In this document: one piece after another, positions 9,467 through 18,631 of the stretch
Position numbering within the stretch: the stretch's first letter is position 1
Layout: each line of letters opens with the position of its first letter
Source: Methanolinea sp.
Lineage (GTDB): Archaea > Halobacteriota > Methanomicrobia > Methanomicrobiales > Methanospirillaceae
NCBI GenBank assembly: GCA_024518585.1
Contig: JANIHI010000006.1
Span: 1 to 64,000, forward strand
Reading direction: 5' to 3'
Length of the DNA stretch: 64,000 nucleotides
Notes under the pieces: model-generated
What the model saw: the letters and a program-made list of their open reading frames with translations, nothing else
What the model was told of the DNA's origin: nothing
The model's database searches: none
Made by a program: the position numbers and the translations under genes

Positions 9467-12400
9467 TCACATCGCCTCGAGGTAGTGCGAGAGTGGCTCA
9501 ATCGTGAGCTGCTCCTTCCTGATTGCCTCGATTGCCATGGTTGCGGCCCTCGCCGCCTGGACGGTCGTAATGTAGGGGACACCGTAATCCACGGCCGCCC
9601 TCATGATCTGGTAGTGGTCCTGCCGGGATTGCTTGTCCGTCGGGGTGTTGATGATGAGACGGATCTCGCCCCGCCGGAGGAGGTCGATCGCGTTGGGTGA
9701 CCCTTCCTGGACCTTCCTGACCTGGTGGGCCGGGATCCCTGCGCCATTGAGGTATTCAACGGTCCCCGCGGTCCCGTAGAGACGCAGGCCCATCTCATGG
9801 AGCTTGCGTGCAATCGGGATGACCTCGTCTTTCTGTTCCTTCGAGATCGAGATGAAGATGTTTCCCTCGAGGGGGAGCGAGTTATCGGCCGAGACGCAGG
9901 CCTTGTAGTACGCCCGGCCGAAGTCGTAGTCAATGCCCATGACCTCGCCGGTACTCTTCATCTCGGGCCCGAGCACCGTGTCCACGCCGGGGAGCTTGTT
10001 GAAGGGGAGGAGGACTTCTTTCACGGCCACGTGGGAGAAGGCCTTTTCATGGTATGCCAGGTCACGGAGTTTCTTTCCGATCATGACCTTTGCCGCTATC
10101 TTTGCCAGCGGGATACCGGTTGCCTTGCTCACGAAGGGGACAGTCCTGCTCGCCCGGGGGTTTGCTTCAAGGACAAAGACCATGCCGTCCTTGACGGCGA
10201 GCTGGATGTTGATGAGGCCAACAACGCCGAGTGCACGTGCAATTTTCCGGGTATACTCCTTCACGGTCTCGATGATGGAAGGCGGGAGGGACTGGGTCGG
10301 GATGACGCATGCCGAGTCACCGCTGTGGACCCCGGCCTCCTCGATGTGTTCCATGATGCCGCCGATGAGGACATCGGACCCGTCGCAGACGGCATCAACG
10401 TCAAGCTCAATCGCGTTCTGGAGGAAGGAATCGATGAGCACCGGGTGGTTCCGGCTCACCCTCACGGCCTCCTTCATGTACCCCTCGAGCTCGATCTCGT
10501 CGTGGATGATCTCCATCGCACGACCGCCGAGAACGTAGGACGGCCGGACGAGGACCGGGTACCCGATGGCCGCGGCCTTTTGCCGCGCCTCGTCGAGGGA
10601 ATAGGCAGAACTGTTGGGCGGGCTCGGTATCCCGAGCTGGTCGAGGAGGACGCTGAACCGGTCGCGGTCCTCGGCGATGTCCATGGAGTCGGGGGATGTC
10701 CCGAGGATCCGGGTGGCAAGCCCAATCCTTTTCAGCTCCGCATGGAGGGGTACTGCCAGGTTCACGGCGTTCTGTCCGCCGAACTGGACCATGACGCCCA
10801 TGTAGGTATCTTTCCGCAGGATGTTGACGACGTCCTCGAGCGTCATGGGTTCGAAGAAGAGGCGGTCGGAGGTGTCAAAGTCGGTGGAGACGGTCTCCGG
10901 GTTATTGTTGACGATATGGACCTCGACGTTTTCCTCCCGGAGTGCCTTGACGGCGTGGACCGTGCAGTAATCAAACTCTATCCCCTGCCCGATCCGGATC
11001 GGCCCCGAGCCAAGGATGAGGACCTTCTGGCGGTCCGTCCGGGGGATCTCGCACTCGGTGTCCCAGGTCGAGTAGAAATAGGGAGTCCGGGCGGGGAACT
11101 CCGCGGCACACGTGTCAACGATCTTGTAGGTCGGTTCCCCGGCCGTCTCCCGGACCTCGTCCGGCGACATCCCTGTCAGCGACGCGATCTCGGCGGCAGA
11201 GAACCCGAACTTCCGTGCACGCAGGATGTCTTCCCTGCCGGGATTTCCTGCAAGTTTCCTCTCCATCTCGACGATGTTTTTGACCTTCTCGATGAAGAAC
11301 GGGGAGATGTGTGTCAGGTCTGCAATCTCCCCGACAGAGAACCCGGCGCGGACGGCGTCAAAGAGCGTGTGGAACCTCTCGTCCGTGGGACGGGAGAGGA
11401 TCATCCGTATCTCCGCGGGTTGCGTGTGCGGTTCAATGTCGGTATCAAGGGACCGGAGTGCCTTCTTGAAAGCCTCCTCGACGGTCCTGCCGATTGCCAT
11501 GACCTCACCCGTGCTCTTCATCGAGGTGGTCAGGGTCCGGTCCGCGTTCCTGAACTTGTCAAACGGCCAGCGGGGGACCTTCACCACGATGTAGTCGATG
11601 GCCGGCTCAAACGATGCCGGCGTGCACCCCGTGACACTGTTTGTTATCTCGTCGAGCCGGAGCCCGATGGCGATCTTGGCGGCGACCCGCGCGATGGGGT
11701 ACCCCGTGGCCTTGGAGGCAAGGGCAGACGAGCGGGAGACGCGGGGGTTGACCTCGATGACGCGGTACTCGCCATCCCGGTAAGCAAACTGGATGTTGCA
11801 CCCTCCCTGGACATCGAGTGCCCGGATGATCTTGATGGCAGCACTCCGAAGGGTCTGGAACTCGTCGTCTCGGAGGGTGAGGATGGGAGCGACAACGACA
11901 CTCTCCCCGGTATGGATGCCCATCGCGTCCACGTTCTCCATCCCGCAGACGATGATGCAGGTATCGGCGGCATCCCGCATCACCTCGAACTCGATCTCCT
12001 TCCAGCCGACGACGGACTCTTCGACGAGAACCTGGTGAATGCGGGAACGGGAAAGCCCGATCTCGATGATCCGGACAAGTTCTTCCCGCGTGTGGGCAAT
12101 GCCACCCCCCGAGCCGCCCAGGGTATAGGCAGGGCGGATGATCGCAGGGAGCCCGACGGTCCGCAGCGCCTCCTCGACCTGGTCCATGCGGTTGAGTATC
12201 ATGCTCCGGGGGACCGGCTCTCCAATCCGCTCCATGAGTGCCCGGAACTTCTCCCGGTCCTCTCCCTGGTAGATTGCCTCAAGGGGGGTGCCGAGGATCT
12301 CGACCCCCGCGAGAGCGCCCCGTTCGGCAAGTTCCGCGGTCATGTTGAGACCCGTCTGCCCCCCCATCCCGGAAAGGATACCGTCGGGTCTCTCCTTCCT

Positions 12401-12634
12401 GATGATCTTCTCGATGATATCGGCCTTGATGGGCTCGATGTAGATCACGTCCGCCATTTCTGGGTCGGTCTGGATCGTCGCCGGGTTCGAGTTCACGAGG
12501 ACGACCCTGACCCCCTCTTCGCGCAGCGCCCTGCATGCCTGGGAACCGGAGAAGTCGAACTCTGCGGCCTGTCCGATCTGGATGGGCCCCGACCCGATCA
12601 GGAGAACCTTCCTGATATGGGGTTTCTTTGGCAT
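9467..12634 (-). CDS. carB: Carbamoyl-phosphate synthase large subunit
   Basis: A full-length 1055-residue protein that makes carbamoyl phosphate from bicarbonate, ammonia (delivered from CarA) and 2 ATP. Two homologous ATP-grasp halves are visible, each beginning with a GSGPI(Q/R)IGQ motif (about residues 14 and 545). An oligomerisation region lies between them and a C-terminal MGS-like allosteric domain begins around residue 920 ('GLRLYGTAGTVEYL'). Its start ATG overlaps the carA stop by one base, so translation is coupled. Supplies both arginine and pyrimidine pathways. Confidence 0.98.
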   Translation of the reverse strand: MPKKPHIRKVLLIGSGPIQIGQAAEFDFSGSQACRALREEGVRVVLVNSNPATIQTDPEMADVIYIEPIKADIIEKIIRKERPDGILSGMGGQTGLNMTAELAERGALAGVEILGTPLEAIYQGEDREKFRALMERIGEPVPRSMILNRMDQVEEALRTVGLPAIIRPAYTLGGSGGGIAHTREELVRIIEIGLSRSRIHQVLVEESVVGWKEIEFEVMRDAADTCIIVCGMENVDAMGIHTGESVVVAPILTLRDDEFQTLRSAAIKIIRALDVQGGCNIQFAYRDGEYRVIEVNPRVSRSSALASKATGYPIARVAAKIAIGLRLDEITNSVTGCTPASFEPAIDYIVVKVPRWPFDKFRNADRTLTTSMKSTGEVMAIGRTVEEAFKKALRSLDTDIEPHTQPAEIRMILSRPTDERFHTLFDAVRAGFSVGEIADLTHISPFFIEKVKNIVEMERKLAGNPGREDILRARKFGFSAAEIASLTGMSPDEVRETAGEPTYKIVDTCAAEFPARTPYFYSTWDTECEIPRTDRQKVLILGSGPIRIGQGIEFDYCTVHAVKALREENVEVHIVNNNPETVSTDFDTSDRLFFEPMTLEDVVNILRKDTYMGVMVQFGGQNAVNLAVPLHAELKRIGLATRILGTSPDSMDIAEDRDRFSVLLDQLGIPSPPNSSAYSLDEARQKAAAIGYPVLVRPSYVLGGRAMEIIHDEIELEGYMKEAVRVSRNHPVLIDSFLQNAIELDVDAVCDGSDVLIGGIMEHIEEAGVHSGDSACVIPTQSLPPSIIETVKEYTRKIARALGVVGLINIQLAVKDGMVFVLEANPRASRTVPFVSKATGIPLAKIAAKVMIGKKLRDLAYHEKAFSHVAVKEVLLPFNKLPGVDTVLGPEMKSTGEVMGIDYDFGRAYYKACVSADNSLPLEGNIFISISKEQKDEVIPIARKLHEMGLRLYGTAGTVEYLNGAGIPAHQVRKVQEGSPNAIDLLRRGEIRLIINTPTDKQSRQDHYQIMRAAVDYGVPYITTVQAARAATMAIEAIRKEQLTIEPLSHYLEAM

Positions 12635-13698
12635 CAGGCCAGCCTCCGGAACATCGTGTCAAAGAAGGGTATCTCAGTATCCCGGGGACCCCCGTGGGCC
12701 TCGGGGTGGAACTGGACGCAGGTGATGTCAAGGTACGGGTCTTCGAATCCCTCGAGGGTCCCGTCGTTCACGTTGGTGTAGATGACACTCGTCCCCTCGG
12801 GAAGGGTCGATGCATCAACGGCATACCCGTGGTTCTGGGTCGTGATGTAGATGCTCCCGTCCTTGTACCGGACGGGCTGGTTCGTCCCCCGGTGCCCGAA
12901 CTTCATCTTGTACGTCTTTGCCCCGAGCCCGAGGGCGCAGATCTGGTTGCCCATGCATATACCATAGATCGGGAGGGTGCCTGCCAGTTCTTTCACGCAC
13001 CGTATTGCGTGCGTGGCAAGGACAGGGTCCCCGGGCCCGTTGCTGATGAAGAGGGCGTCGGGCCTGCACGCGGTCACCTGGTCCGGGGTACAGTCATGGG
13101 GAAAGACGTGCACGTCCGCATCCCTGTGCCGGAGACTGACGAGCATGTTCTTCTTCAGGCCGAGGTCGATGAAGGCGATCCGTTTCCCCTTCCCGGGGAT
13201 GCGGTAGGGCTCCCGGCAGGAGACGTCGGGGATGAGGTCGACCTGGGAGAGGGGGGGAGCATTCCGTGCCAGTTCAATGGCCCTTTCGCTGTCATCGTTC
13301 CCCACAACGAGGCCAGCCCGGAGGGTCCCTTCGACCCTCGTTTTGATGGTGAGCATGCGGGTGTCAACCCCCTGGATCCCAAGGAGACCATTTTCTTCAA
13401 AGAACTGCGAGAGCGAGGGCCAGGCCTCGGGGACGGGGCAGACTTCCCGGACAACGCACCCGCGGGCCCAGACCCTCGGGGCCTGGAAATTCATCCGGTC
13501 GACACCGTAGTTCCCGATCGTCGGGAACGTGAACATCAGGATCTGCCCGTGGTAACTGGGGTCGGTGAGAGCTTCCATGTAACCGCCCATCTGCGTGGAA
13601 AAGACAAGTTCTCCTGCGCACTCCCCCTTCCCGCCAAATCCTTCACCGGCCATGCACGTGCCGTCTTCGAGGCCCAGAACCGCCTTCATGGTTTCCAT
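12634..13698 (-). CDS. carA: Carbamoyl-phosphate synthase small subunit (glutamine amidotransferase)
   Basis: A 354-residue protein that hydrolyses glutamine and passes ammonia to CarB. The N-terminal CPSase_sm domain (start 'LGLEDGTCMAGEGFG') is followed by a class I amidotransferase domain with the nucleophile Cys in YGICMGNQ, and His and Glu in QFHPEAHGG. 'SNGPGDP' is the oxyanion-side loop. In the nucleophile elbow, Asn replaces the more usual His after Gly. The first ATG at 13698 fits a TATA box 24 nt upstream. Confidence 0.97.
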   Translation of the reverse strand: METMKAVLGLEDGTCMAGEGFGGKGECAGELVFSTQMGGYMEALTDPSYHGQILMFTFPTIGNYGVDRMNFQAPRVWARGCVVREVCPVPEAWPSLSQFFEENGLLGIQGVDTRMLTIKTRVEGTLRAGLVVGNDDSERAIELARNAPPLSQVDLIPDVSCREPYRIPGKGKRIAFIDLGLKKNMLVSLRHRDADVHVFPHDCTPDQVTACRPDALFISNGPGDPVLATHAIRCVKELAGTLPIYGICMGNQICALGLGAKTYKMKFGHRGTNQPVRYKDGSIYITTQNHGYAVDASTLPEGTSVIYTNVNDGTLEGFEDPYLDITCVQFHPEAHGGPRDTEIPFFDTMFRRLA

Positions 13699-13716
13699 AT
13701 ATGGTGTGCGGGATAT

Positions 13717-13726
13717 GTTTTAATAG
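13717..13726 (-). promoter_or_regulatory. TATA box of carAB
   Basis: CTATTAAAA on the minus strand, centred about 24 nt before the carA start, predicting a leaderless carAB mRNA. Confidence 0.55.
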
Positions 13727-13807
13727 GTGTCGGGATACGGGAAAAAGCGGAATTTTGACCCTTCTTCCCGTGGGGGGAGGGGAGGGCAGGTCCCCCCGGA
13801 TGAGGTA

Positions 13808-14707
13808 TCAGACCTCCTGGAAGAGGCTGAAAATATCGTCAAAGTCAACCCTGCCGTTCCCGTTGTAATCAAAGGGGTTGGGAACGAGGTTTTCTTCCAG
13901 CCATTCCAGGGAAAGGAAGAAGACGACCACGTCATCGTAGTCAACCCGGCCATTTCCGTTGATATCTTCAAAATAGCCGTCCCCGTCCGGGTCGCCGGGC
14001 AGGGAATCCTGGCCGGGGAATGGGGATAAAAGGGGAGCCGCCACGCGGACACAACCAGGGACGCTCCGCGTGGAATTTCCGGTCGCCGACTGGACCGAGA
14101 GGTTCACGGTATAGTTCCCGGCAAAACGGTAGAGGTGCGTCGGGTCCCGTTCATGGGAAAGGGCCCCGTCCCCGAATTCCCACTCCCACCCCGTGATGGC
14201 GGGACCGGAAAGGTCGGAAAAATTGACCTGGAGGGGGGCATAGCCAGAGGCCGGGGCGCAGGAAAAATTAGCGGCGGGAGGATCGGGAGGGGCAGGAGTG
14301 GGTGTGGGGGTCGGCACGGGTACCCTCGAGACTGTCAGGTCAAGCCACTGGATCGTCCCTGGAGCATAGATGGCAGCCTGGTCCGCTTTGTGCCCGTTGA
14401 TAAAGAATTCTATCATCACCAATCTCCCGTCCGCGATGTCTTCGCCGAGTGGCTGGACGACCAGTTTCTTCCCAAACATGCAGTCACTCGCGTACTCACC
14501 TTTCACCGTCGTCGTGATGCGCCCCCTCTCGTTTCCTCCTATCGTGGCAGTGATAACGGAACCAGGGGGGGCAGGTTCTCCGAGAATGGAAGCCTTTCCA
14601 AAGAATTTGCAGGGGAGAGGGGTATCGGAGTGTACCGGTGCAGCCAGACTCCCGAGGAGAGCGCAGATCAAGATAAAAAGGGAGAAAGCCCGGATCCGGT
14701 GAACCAT
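13808..14707 (-). CDS. Exported PKD-domain protein with C-terminal dockerin-like EF-hand pair
   Basis: About 299 residues. An N-terminal signal peptide (hydrophobic core FSLFILICALLGSLAA) is followed by a beta-rich region of about 110 residues, a proline/threonine linker (PTPTPTPAPPDPP), one PKD domain ('APLQVNFSDLSG', 'WEFGDGAL') and a C-terminal pair of calcium-binding loops: 'DINGNGRVDYDDVVVFF' and 'DYNGNGRVDFDDIFSLF'. This spacing is that of type I dockerin repeats. The protein is probably surface-bound or secreted; no cohesin partner is visible here. The start is ATG 14707, preferred over ATG 14734 because the TATA element at 14742-14753 would leave no room for the latter. Confidence 0.8.
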   Translation of the reverse strand: MVHRIRAFSLFILICALLGSLAAPVHSDTPLPCKFFGKASILGEPAPPGSVITATIGGNERGRITTTVKGEYASDCMFGKKLVVQPLGEDIADGRLVMIEFFINGHKADQAAIYAPGTIQWLDLTVSRVPVPTPTPTPAPPDPPAANFSCAPASGYAPLQVNFSDLSGPAITGWEWEFGDGALSHERDPTHLYRFAGNYTVNLSVQSATGNSTRSVPGCVRVAAPLLSPFPGQDSLPGDPDGDGYFEDINGNGRVDYDDVVVFFLSLEWLEENLVPNPFDYNGNGRVDFDDIFSLFQEV

Positions 14708-14945
14708 ACGTATTCCAGCCTTTTTCCCGTTCATCCCTTATGTATATATATTTTACCCACATTCTGCGTTGTCTGACCTTGGATCCGGGAAAAAAAGTCA
14801 GAAACCGACAGAAGGGTCGGGGGACACGACGGTCTTTTCCATGCCATTTCTGCTTGCCATTCTCTGTCAGTTTCTGGTTTTTCAAAATTTATGCCGCTAA
14901 AAATAAAAATTATGCGAAATAAACATTTTTTTGGGAAATTAAAAA

Positions 14946-14955
14946 GTTTAAATAG
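14946..14955 (+). promoter_or_regulatory. TATA box of pdaD
   Basis: GTTTAAATAG, centred about 30 nt upstream of ATG 14981, within a 90-base AT-rich block. Confidence 0.55.
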
Positions 14956-14980
14956 TTACAAACGTGAAAATTTCTTCAAT

Positions 14981-15535
14981 ATGGTCGTCCCAAGCAGAAT
15001 CTTTTTCACAAAGGGGGTGGGTGTTCACCGCGACAGGCTCGCCTCCTTTGAGCTCGCGCTGCGCAAGGCAGGAATCGAGAAGTTCAACCTTGTCTACGTT
15101 TCGAGCATCTTTCCTCCCAACTGTAAGATAGTCTCTGTGGAGGAGGGGTGCCGCCTGCTCGAACCAGGGGAGATAACCTACTGCGTGATGGCCAAGAACG
15201 ATACAAATGAGCCGAACCGCCTCATATCAGCTGCAATAGGACTTGCGCTCCCCAAGGACGCAAACGAGTACGGGTACCTCTCCGAGCACCATGCCTACGG
15301 GGAGACGGCAGAAAAGACGGGGGACTATGCCGAAGACCTGGCTGCGACCATGCTTGCGACCACTCTCGGAATCGAGTTTGATATCAACAAGGCCTGGCAG
15401 GAGAGGGAACAGATCTACAAGGCGAGCGGGAAGATCATTAAGACGACTCAGATTTGCCAGTCGGCGCAAGGGGACAAGAACGGGCTGTGGACGACGGTGA
15501 TCGCGGCAGCAGTCTTCATCACGAACAGGAGCTGA
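14981..15535 (+). CDS. pdaD: Pyruvoyl-dependent arginine decarboxylase
   Basis: A 184-residue proenzyme that decarboxylates arginine to agmatine for polyamine synthesis. In this family the chain cleaves itself at a Ser-Ser bond to form the catalytic pyruvoyl group. The matching site here is [11 protein letters not shown] with Ser41-Ser42. '[16 protein letters not shown]' and '[11 protein letters not shown]' are further family blocks. ATG 14981 gives the usual length and a short leader after the TATA box. The gene ends 11 nt from the end of cheD on the other strand. Confidence 0.95.
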   Translation: MVVPSRIFFTKGVGVHRDRLASFELALRKAGIEKFNLVYVSSIFPPNCKIVSVEEGCRLLEPGEITYCVMAKNDTNEPNRLISAAIGLALPKDANEYGYLSEHHAYGETAEKTGDYAEDLAATMLATTLGIEFDINKAWQEREQIYKASGKIIKTTQICQSAQGDKNGLWTTVIAAAVFITNRS

Positions 15536-15546
15536 AAAGCCGGGAA

Positions 15547-16029
15547 TTAAATCAGTCGGATCGTCCCGTCAGCGGTCTTTACACTCACTTTTCCCTTCTC
15601 GGCGGGATAGAAGGTGATTGTTCTCCCCTGGACACCACCCACATCCTCGGCAAGGATGCGGAGGTTCCATTTTTTGAGGTGGAACCGCACGGCTTCGATG
15701 TTCCGATCCCCGATGTTCAGGTTACCCGAAAATGACTGGAACATGGAGGATCCCCCGACGATCTTTGCCCCCAGCGCCTCTTTCTTCGAGCCCTGCTTGT
15801 TCAGTTCCCGGACGAGGAGTTCAACGGCAGTATCGGCATACTTCGCCGGCCGGTCAGTGCGCCCCTGGGAGTCGGGGAGCATGATGTGGGCAAGTCCCCC
15901 GGTATCCCTTTCCATGTCATAGACCACGAGGCCAATGCAGGATCCAAGGCCGATGGAGGACATCGGGGATCTCCCGATATGGTAGTCCCCTATCCCGACC
16001 ATCACGACCTCCTGATTAGGGCTCTGCAT
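15547..16029 (-). CDS. cheD: Chemoreceptor glutamine deamidase CheD
   Basis: A 160-residue enzyme that deamidates specific glutamines of methyl-accepting chemoreceptors and binds CheC. The catalytic triad is visible as Cys31 (GLGSCIGLV), His48 (LAHIMLPDS) and Thr67 (YADTAVE). It is the last gene of the cheY-B-A-C-D unit, 12 nt after cheC. Confidence 0.95.
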   Translation of the reverse strand: MQSPNQEVVMVGIGDYHIGRSPMSSIGLGSCIGLVVYDMERDTGGLAHIMLPDSQGRTDRPAKYADTAVELLVRELNKQGSKKEALGAKIVGGSSMFQSFSGNLNIGDRNIEAVRFHLKKWNLRILAEDVGGVQGRTITFYPAEKGKVSVKTADGTIRLI

Positions 16030-16041
16030 TCCCTTCCCCGG

Positions 16042-16647
16042 TCATTTCATCAGGTTCTCGAGCATCGCCAGTATCTCGTTCAACATCGGCTGGTTGGGCA
16101 GGAGGAACAGGTTACTCGTGATCTTGTACTGGTCGCTGTGCAGCTCCGTCCGGAATATCACGACCTGGTTGATATCAGAAAAGTCCTGTGCGGCCAGGAT
16201 CGACTGGAAAGCTGCATGGGGCATATCGATGATGAGGGAAGGGGGCGAGGGGAGCATGATGATCGACAGGAGGGTTGCCGACGCATCGAGGAACGCAGAG
16301 ACCATGATATTGCCAATCTCGAGGAGGGCACTGTGGTCCATCTCTGTCAGGTCCCTGTCGAGTTCGGTCATCCCGAGCATTGCATTCGTCAGGCGGACGA
16401 CAGAGGTCTTTGGGATGTGCAGGAGCACGTAGCCGCCGCCCGAGACTTCTCCCTGGATCTGGAAAATGACGAGGGCTGCGGGTTCGTCACTGACGTATTC
16501 GTGAACCTTCGCTATATCGACAACGTTGATCTCCGGGACTTCCATTCCGATATTTGTCGAGAGCATCGTGGAGAGGGTGGTTGCTGCATGGGCAGCCCCG
16601 ATGTTCCCAAGTTCCCTCAATGCATCGGATTGCTGAGTTGTAAGCAT
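16042..16647 (-). CDS. cheC: CheY-P phosphatase CheC
   Basis: A 201-residue protein with two copies of the CheC active-site helix: 'LRELGNIGAAHAATTLS' near the N-terminus and 'LLEIGNIMVSAFLDASATL' in the middle, each with the Glu and Asn that attack CheY phosphate. It dephosphorylates CheY-P and, in known systems, is stimulated by CheD, its downstream neighbour. It starts 4 nt after the cheA stop. Confidence 0.95.
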   Translation of the reverse strand: MLTTQQSDALRELGNIGAAHAATTLSTMLSTNIGMEVPEINVVDIAKVHEYVSDEPAALVIFQIQGEVSGGGYVLLHIPKTSVVRLTNAMLGMTELDRDLTEMDHSALLEIGNIMVSAFLDASATLLSIIMLPSPPSLIIDMPHAAFQSILAAQDFSDINQVVIFRTELHSDQYKITSNLFLLPNQPMLNEILAMLENLMK

Positions 16648-16651
16648 TTTT

Positions 16652-18625
16652 TTAGGTCTCCTTGATAATTGAGTTCACGTCAAGGACAGGGACAACTTCA
16701 CCGTCACCGGGAATGGTAACACCGGAGATACCTCTGACCATGCCGACCACCTTCGAGAGTGGCTTGATCACGACCTCCTGCTGCCCCTCGATCTCGTCGA
16801 CGGCAATGCTCCTCTTCCTGTTCTGGTACTGGAGGACGACGAGAATACTGGTGGAAGGCGACAGCCCGAACATGTCACCCAGCCGGTCGAGCGGGAGGAC
16901 TTCGTCGCGCAGGACAACGGTCTCCCGCCCGCCGATAAAGTGGACCCTCTCGGGGGTGAGGCCTGCCACCTCGACCACGTTGTGGATCGGGATGGCGCAC
17001 CTTCTCCCGTTGATCCTGACCATCATCACGGTGACAATGGCCATCGTGGGCGGGAGGAGGAGTTCAAAAGTCGTGCCCTCGCCCTCCCGGGAATTGACCC
17101 GTATCGTCCCGTGGAGTGATTCAAGAGAAGTCCGCACGACGTCGAGCCCGACGCCTCTCCCGCTGATATCGGTGATCGTGTCGGCGGTGCTGAAACCGGG
17201 ATGGAAGAGGAAGTCGATGATCTCGTCACGGGTCAGGTTCCCGGCATTTTCCGCTGAGATCAAACCCTTCTCGATCGCCTTCCTTTTCACCTTCTCCACG
17301 TGGATCCCCTGCCCGTCGTCTTCGACAGTGATGATCACATTGTCACGGTCCCTCCTGGCAGAGAGGCGGAGCGTTCCCTTGCGGGGTTTCCCTGCAGCCT
17401 CCCGCACGTCGGGGCTCTCGATTCCATGGTCGATGGCATTGCGTATGAGGTGGAGGAGGGGATCGTTCAACCCGTCCATGACGCTCCGGTCGAGTTCCGT
17501 GTCACCCCCTTCAACGATGAATTCCACTTCCTTCCCCTCCCGGTTGGCAATATCCCGGACAGTGCGGGGGAACCTGTTGAAGATGTGCGAGAGGGGGATC
17601 ATCCGGATATCCATCATGAGGGCCTGGAGATCGGACACGGATCGCCCGATCATGCTGAGAGTCTCCTCGAGTGCCTTGATCTGGTGCTCGCGGGCTATCT
17701 CGGTGATGCGGCCCCTGTTGATGACGAGGTCCTCGACGAGGTTCATCATCGTATCGAGTCGGCTGATGTCAACCCGGATATTTTTGACCTCGCGGCCCTT
17801 ATCGGGCTTGTCCAGCTGCCGCGCGGGCTTTTTCTCTTCCTGCGGCGGGGGTGGACCGCCGGCAGCGGCAAGGCAGATGGGGGGAGAGCCGGGGGCATCG
17901 CGATCAGACAGGAATGCAGAGAGGACGTCCGTCGTGCCTGCAATGGCCCGGATAGCATCGATCCCGGCATCGCTCTCGATCTCGACCTCAAACTGCCTGT
18001 TGAAATCTCCGTCCTCGACGACCGAGCGGTCAGGCGTGATCGTCCCGAGAGTCCCGATCTCCTCGAGGTTCTGGAGTATGATCATCGCCCGGAGGTTGGG
18101 GTTATCGCAGGTATCTTTCAGACGCACCGAGAGCAGGTAGTGACGGGAACCCGTGGCCTTTGGTTCATCGATGACTCCGGCACCGCTTTCAGCCTTTTCC
18201 TGATAACTGGTTCCAGGGTGGACTTCGGTTACCGGTGCCTTTCCCCCACCCAGCCAGCGCTTGAGGTCAAGCTCCCACTCGTCGAGATTCTCCGGCATTC
18301 CCGGTCCACCGGCCTCGATATCGTCAAGCATCGCCTCTATCTCATCGGCAGCGGCAAGGAGGGAGTCCATGAGCTCCCGGGAGACGGACAATTTGTTGTT
18401 CCGGATCTCCTGGAAGACGTCCTCCATGGCGTGGCAGAGGCGTTCCATCCCCTTGAACTCCATGGAGGCCGACATCCCCTTGAGCGAGTGAGCCGACCGG
18501 AATATCTCGGCGATTGCCGTTTCAGAGGCTTCTGTCTCGAGGAGCAGGAGATTTTTCACGATATTTTCGTGGTTCTCCCGGGATTCAGCGATGTAGAGTG
18601 ACCGGTAGGCATCGAGTTCTGACAT
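16652..18625 (-). CDS. cheA: Chemotaxis histidine kinase CheA
   Basis: A 657-residue kinase that phosphorylates CheY and CheB in response to receptor state. Domains in order: Hpt with phosphorylated His46 (RSAHSLKGMSAS); a response-regulator-binding P2 region about residues 165-255 with Pro-rich flanks; dimerisation helices; the ATPase domain with N-box 'HLIRNAIDHGIESP', 'VEDDGQGI' and 'SGRGVGLDVV'; and a C-terminal CheW-like domain to 'VLDVNSIIKE'. It lies 6 nt after cheB. No cheW or receptor gene is present in this window. Confidence 0.97.
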   Translation of the reverse strand: MSELDAYRSLYIAESRENHENIVKNLLLLETEASETAIAEIFRSAHSLKGMSASMEFKGMERLCHAMEDVFQEIRNNKLSVSRELMDSLLAAADEIEAMLDDIEAGGPGMPENLDEWELDLKRWLGGGKAPVTEVHPGTSYQEKAESGAGVIDEPKATGSRHYLLSVRLKDTCDNPNLRAMIILQNLEEIGTLGTITPDRSVVEDGDFNRQFEVEIESDAGIDAIRAIAGTTDVLSAFLSDRDAPGSPPICLAAAGGPPPPQEEKKPARQLDKPDKGREVKNIRVDISRLDTMMNLVEDLVINRGRITEIAREHQIKALEETLSMIGRSVSDLQALMMDIRMIPLSHIFNRFPRTVRDIANREGKEVEFIVEGGDTELDRSVMDGLNDPLLHLIRNAIDHGIESPDVREAAGKPRKGTLRLSARRDRDNVIITVEDDGQGIHVEKVKRKAIEKGLISAENAGNLTRDEIIDFLFHPGFSTADTITDISGRGVGLDVVRTSLESLHGTIRVNSREGEGTTFELLLPPTMAIVTVMMVRINGRRCAIPIHNVVEVAGLTPERVHFIGGRETVVLRDEVLPLDRLGDMFGLSPSTSILVVLQYQNRKRSIAVDEIEGQQEVVIKPLSKVVGMVRGISGVTIPGDGEVVPVLDVNSIIKET

Positions 18626-18631
18626 GGCTTT

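Noticed and set aside
9725-12781. 1018-codon plus-strand open frame opposite carB and carA
   Set aside because: It is antisense to a perfectly recognisable carB; its composition is that of a GC-rich shadow frame with no domain.
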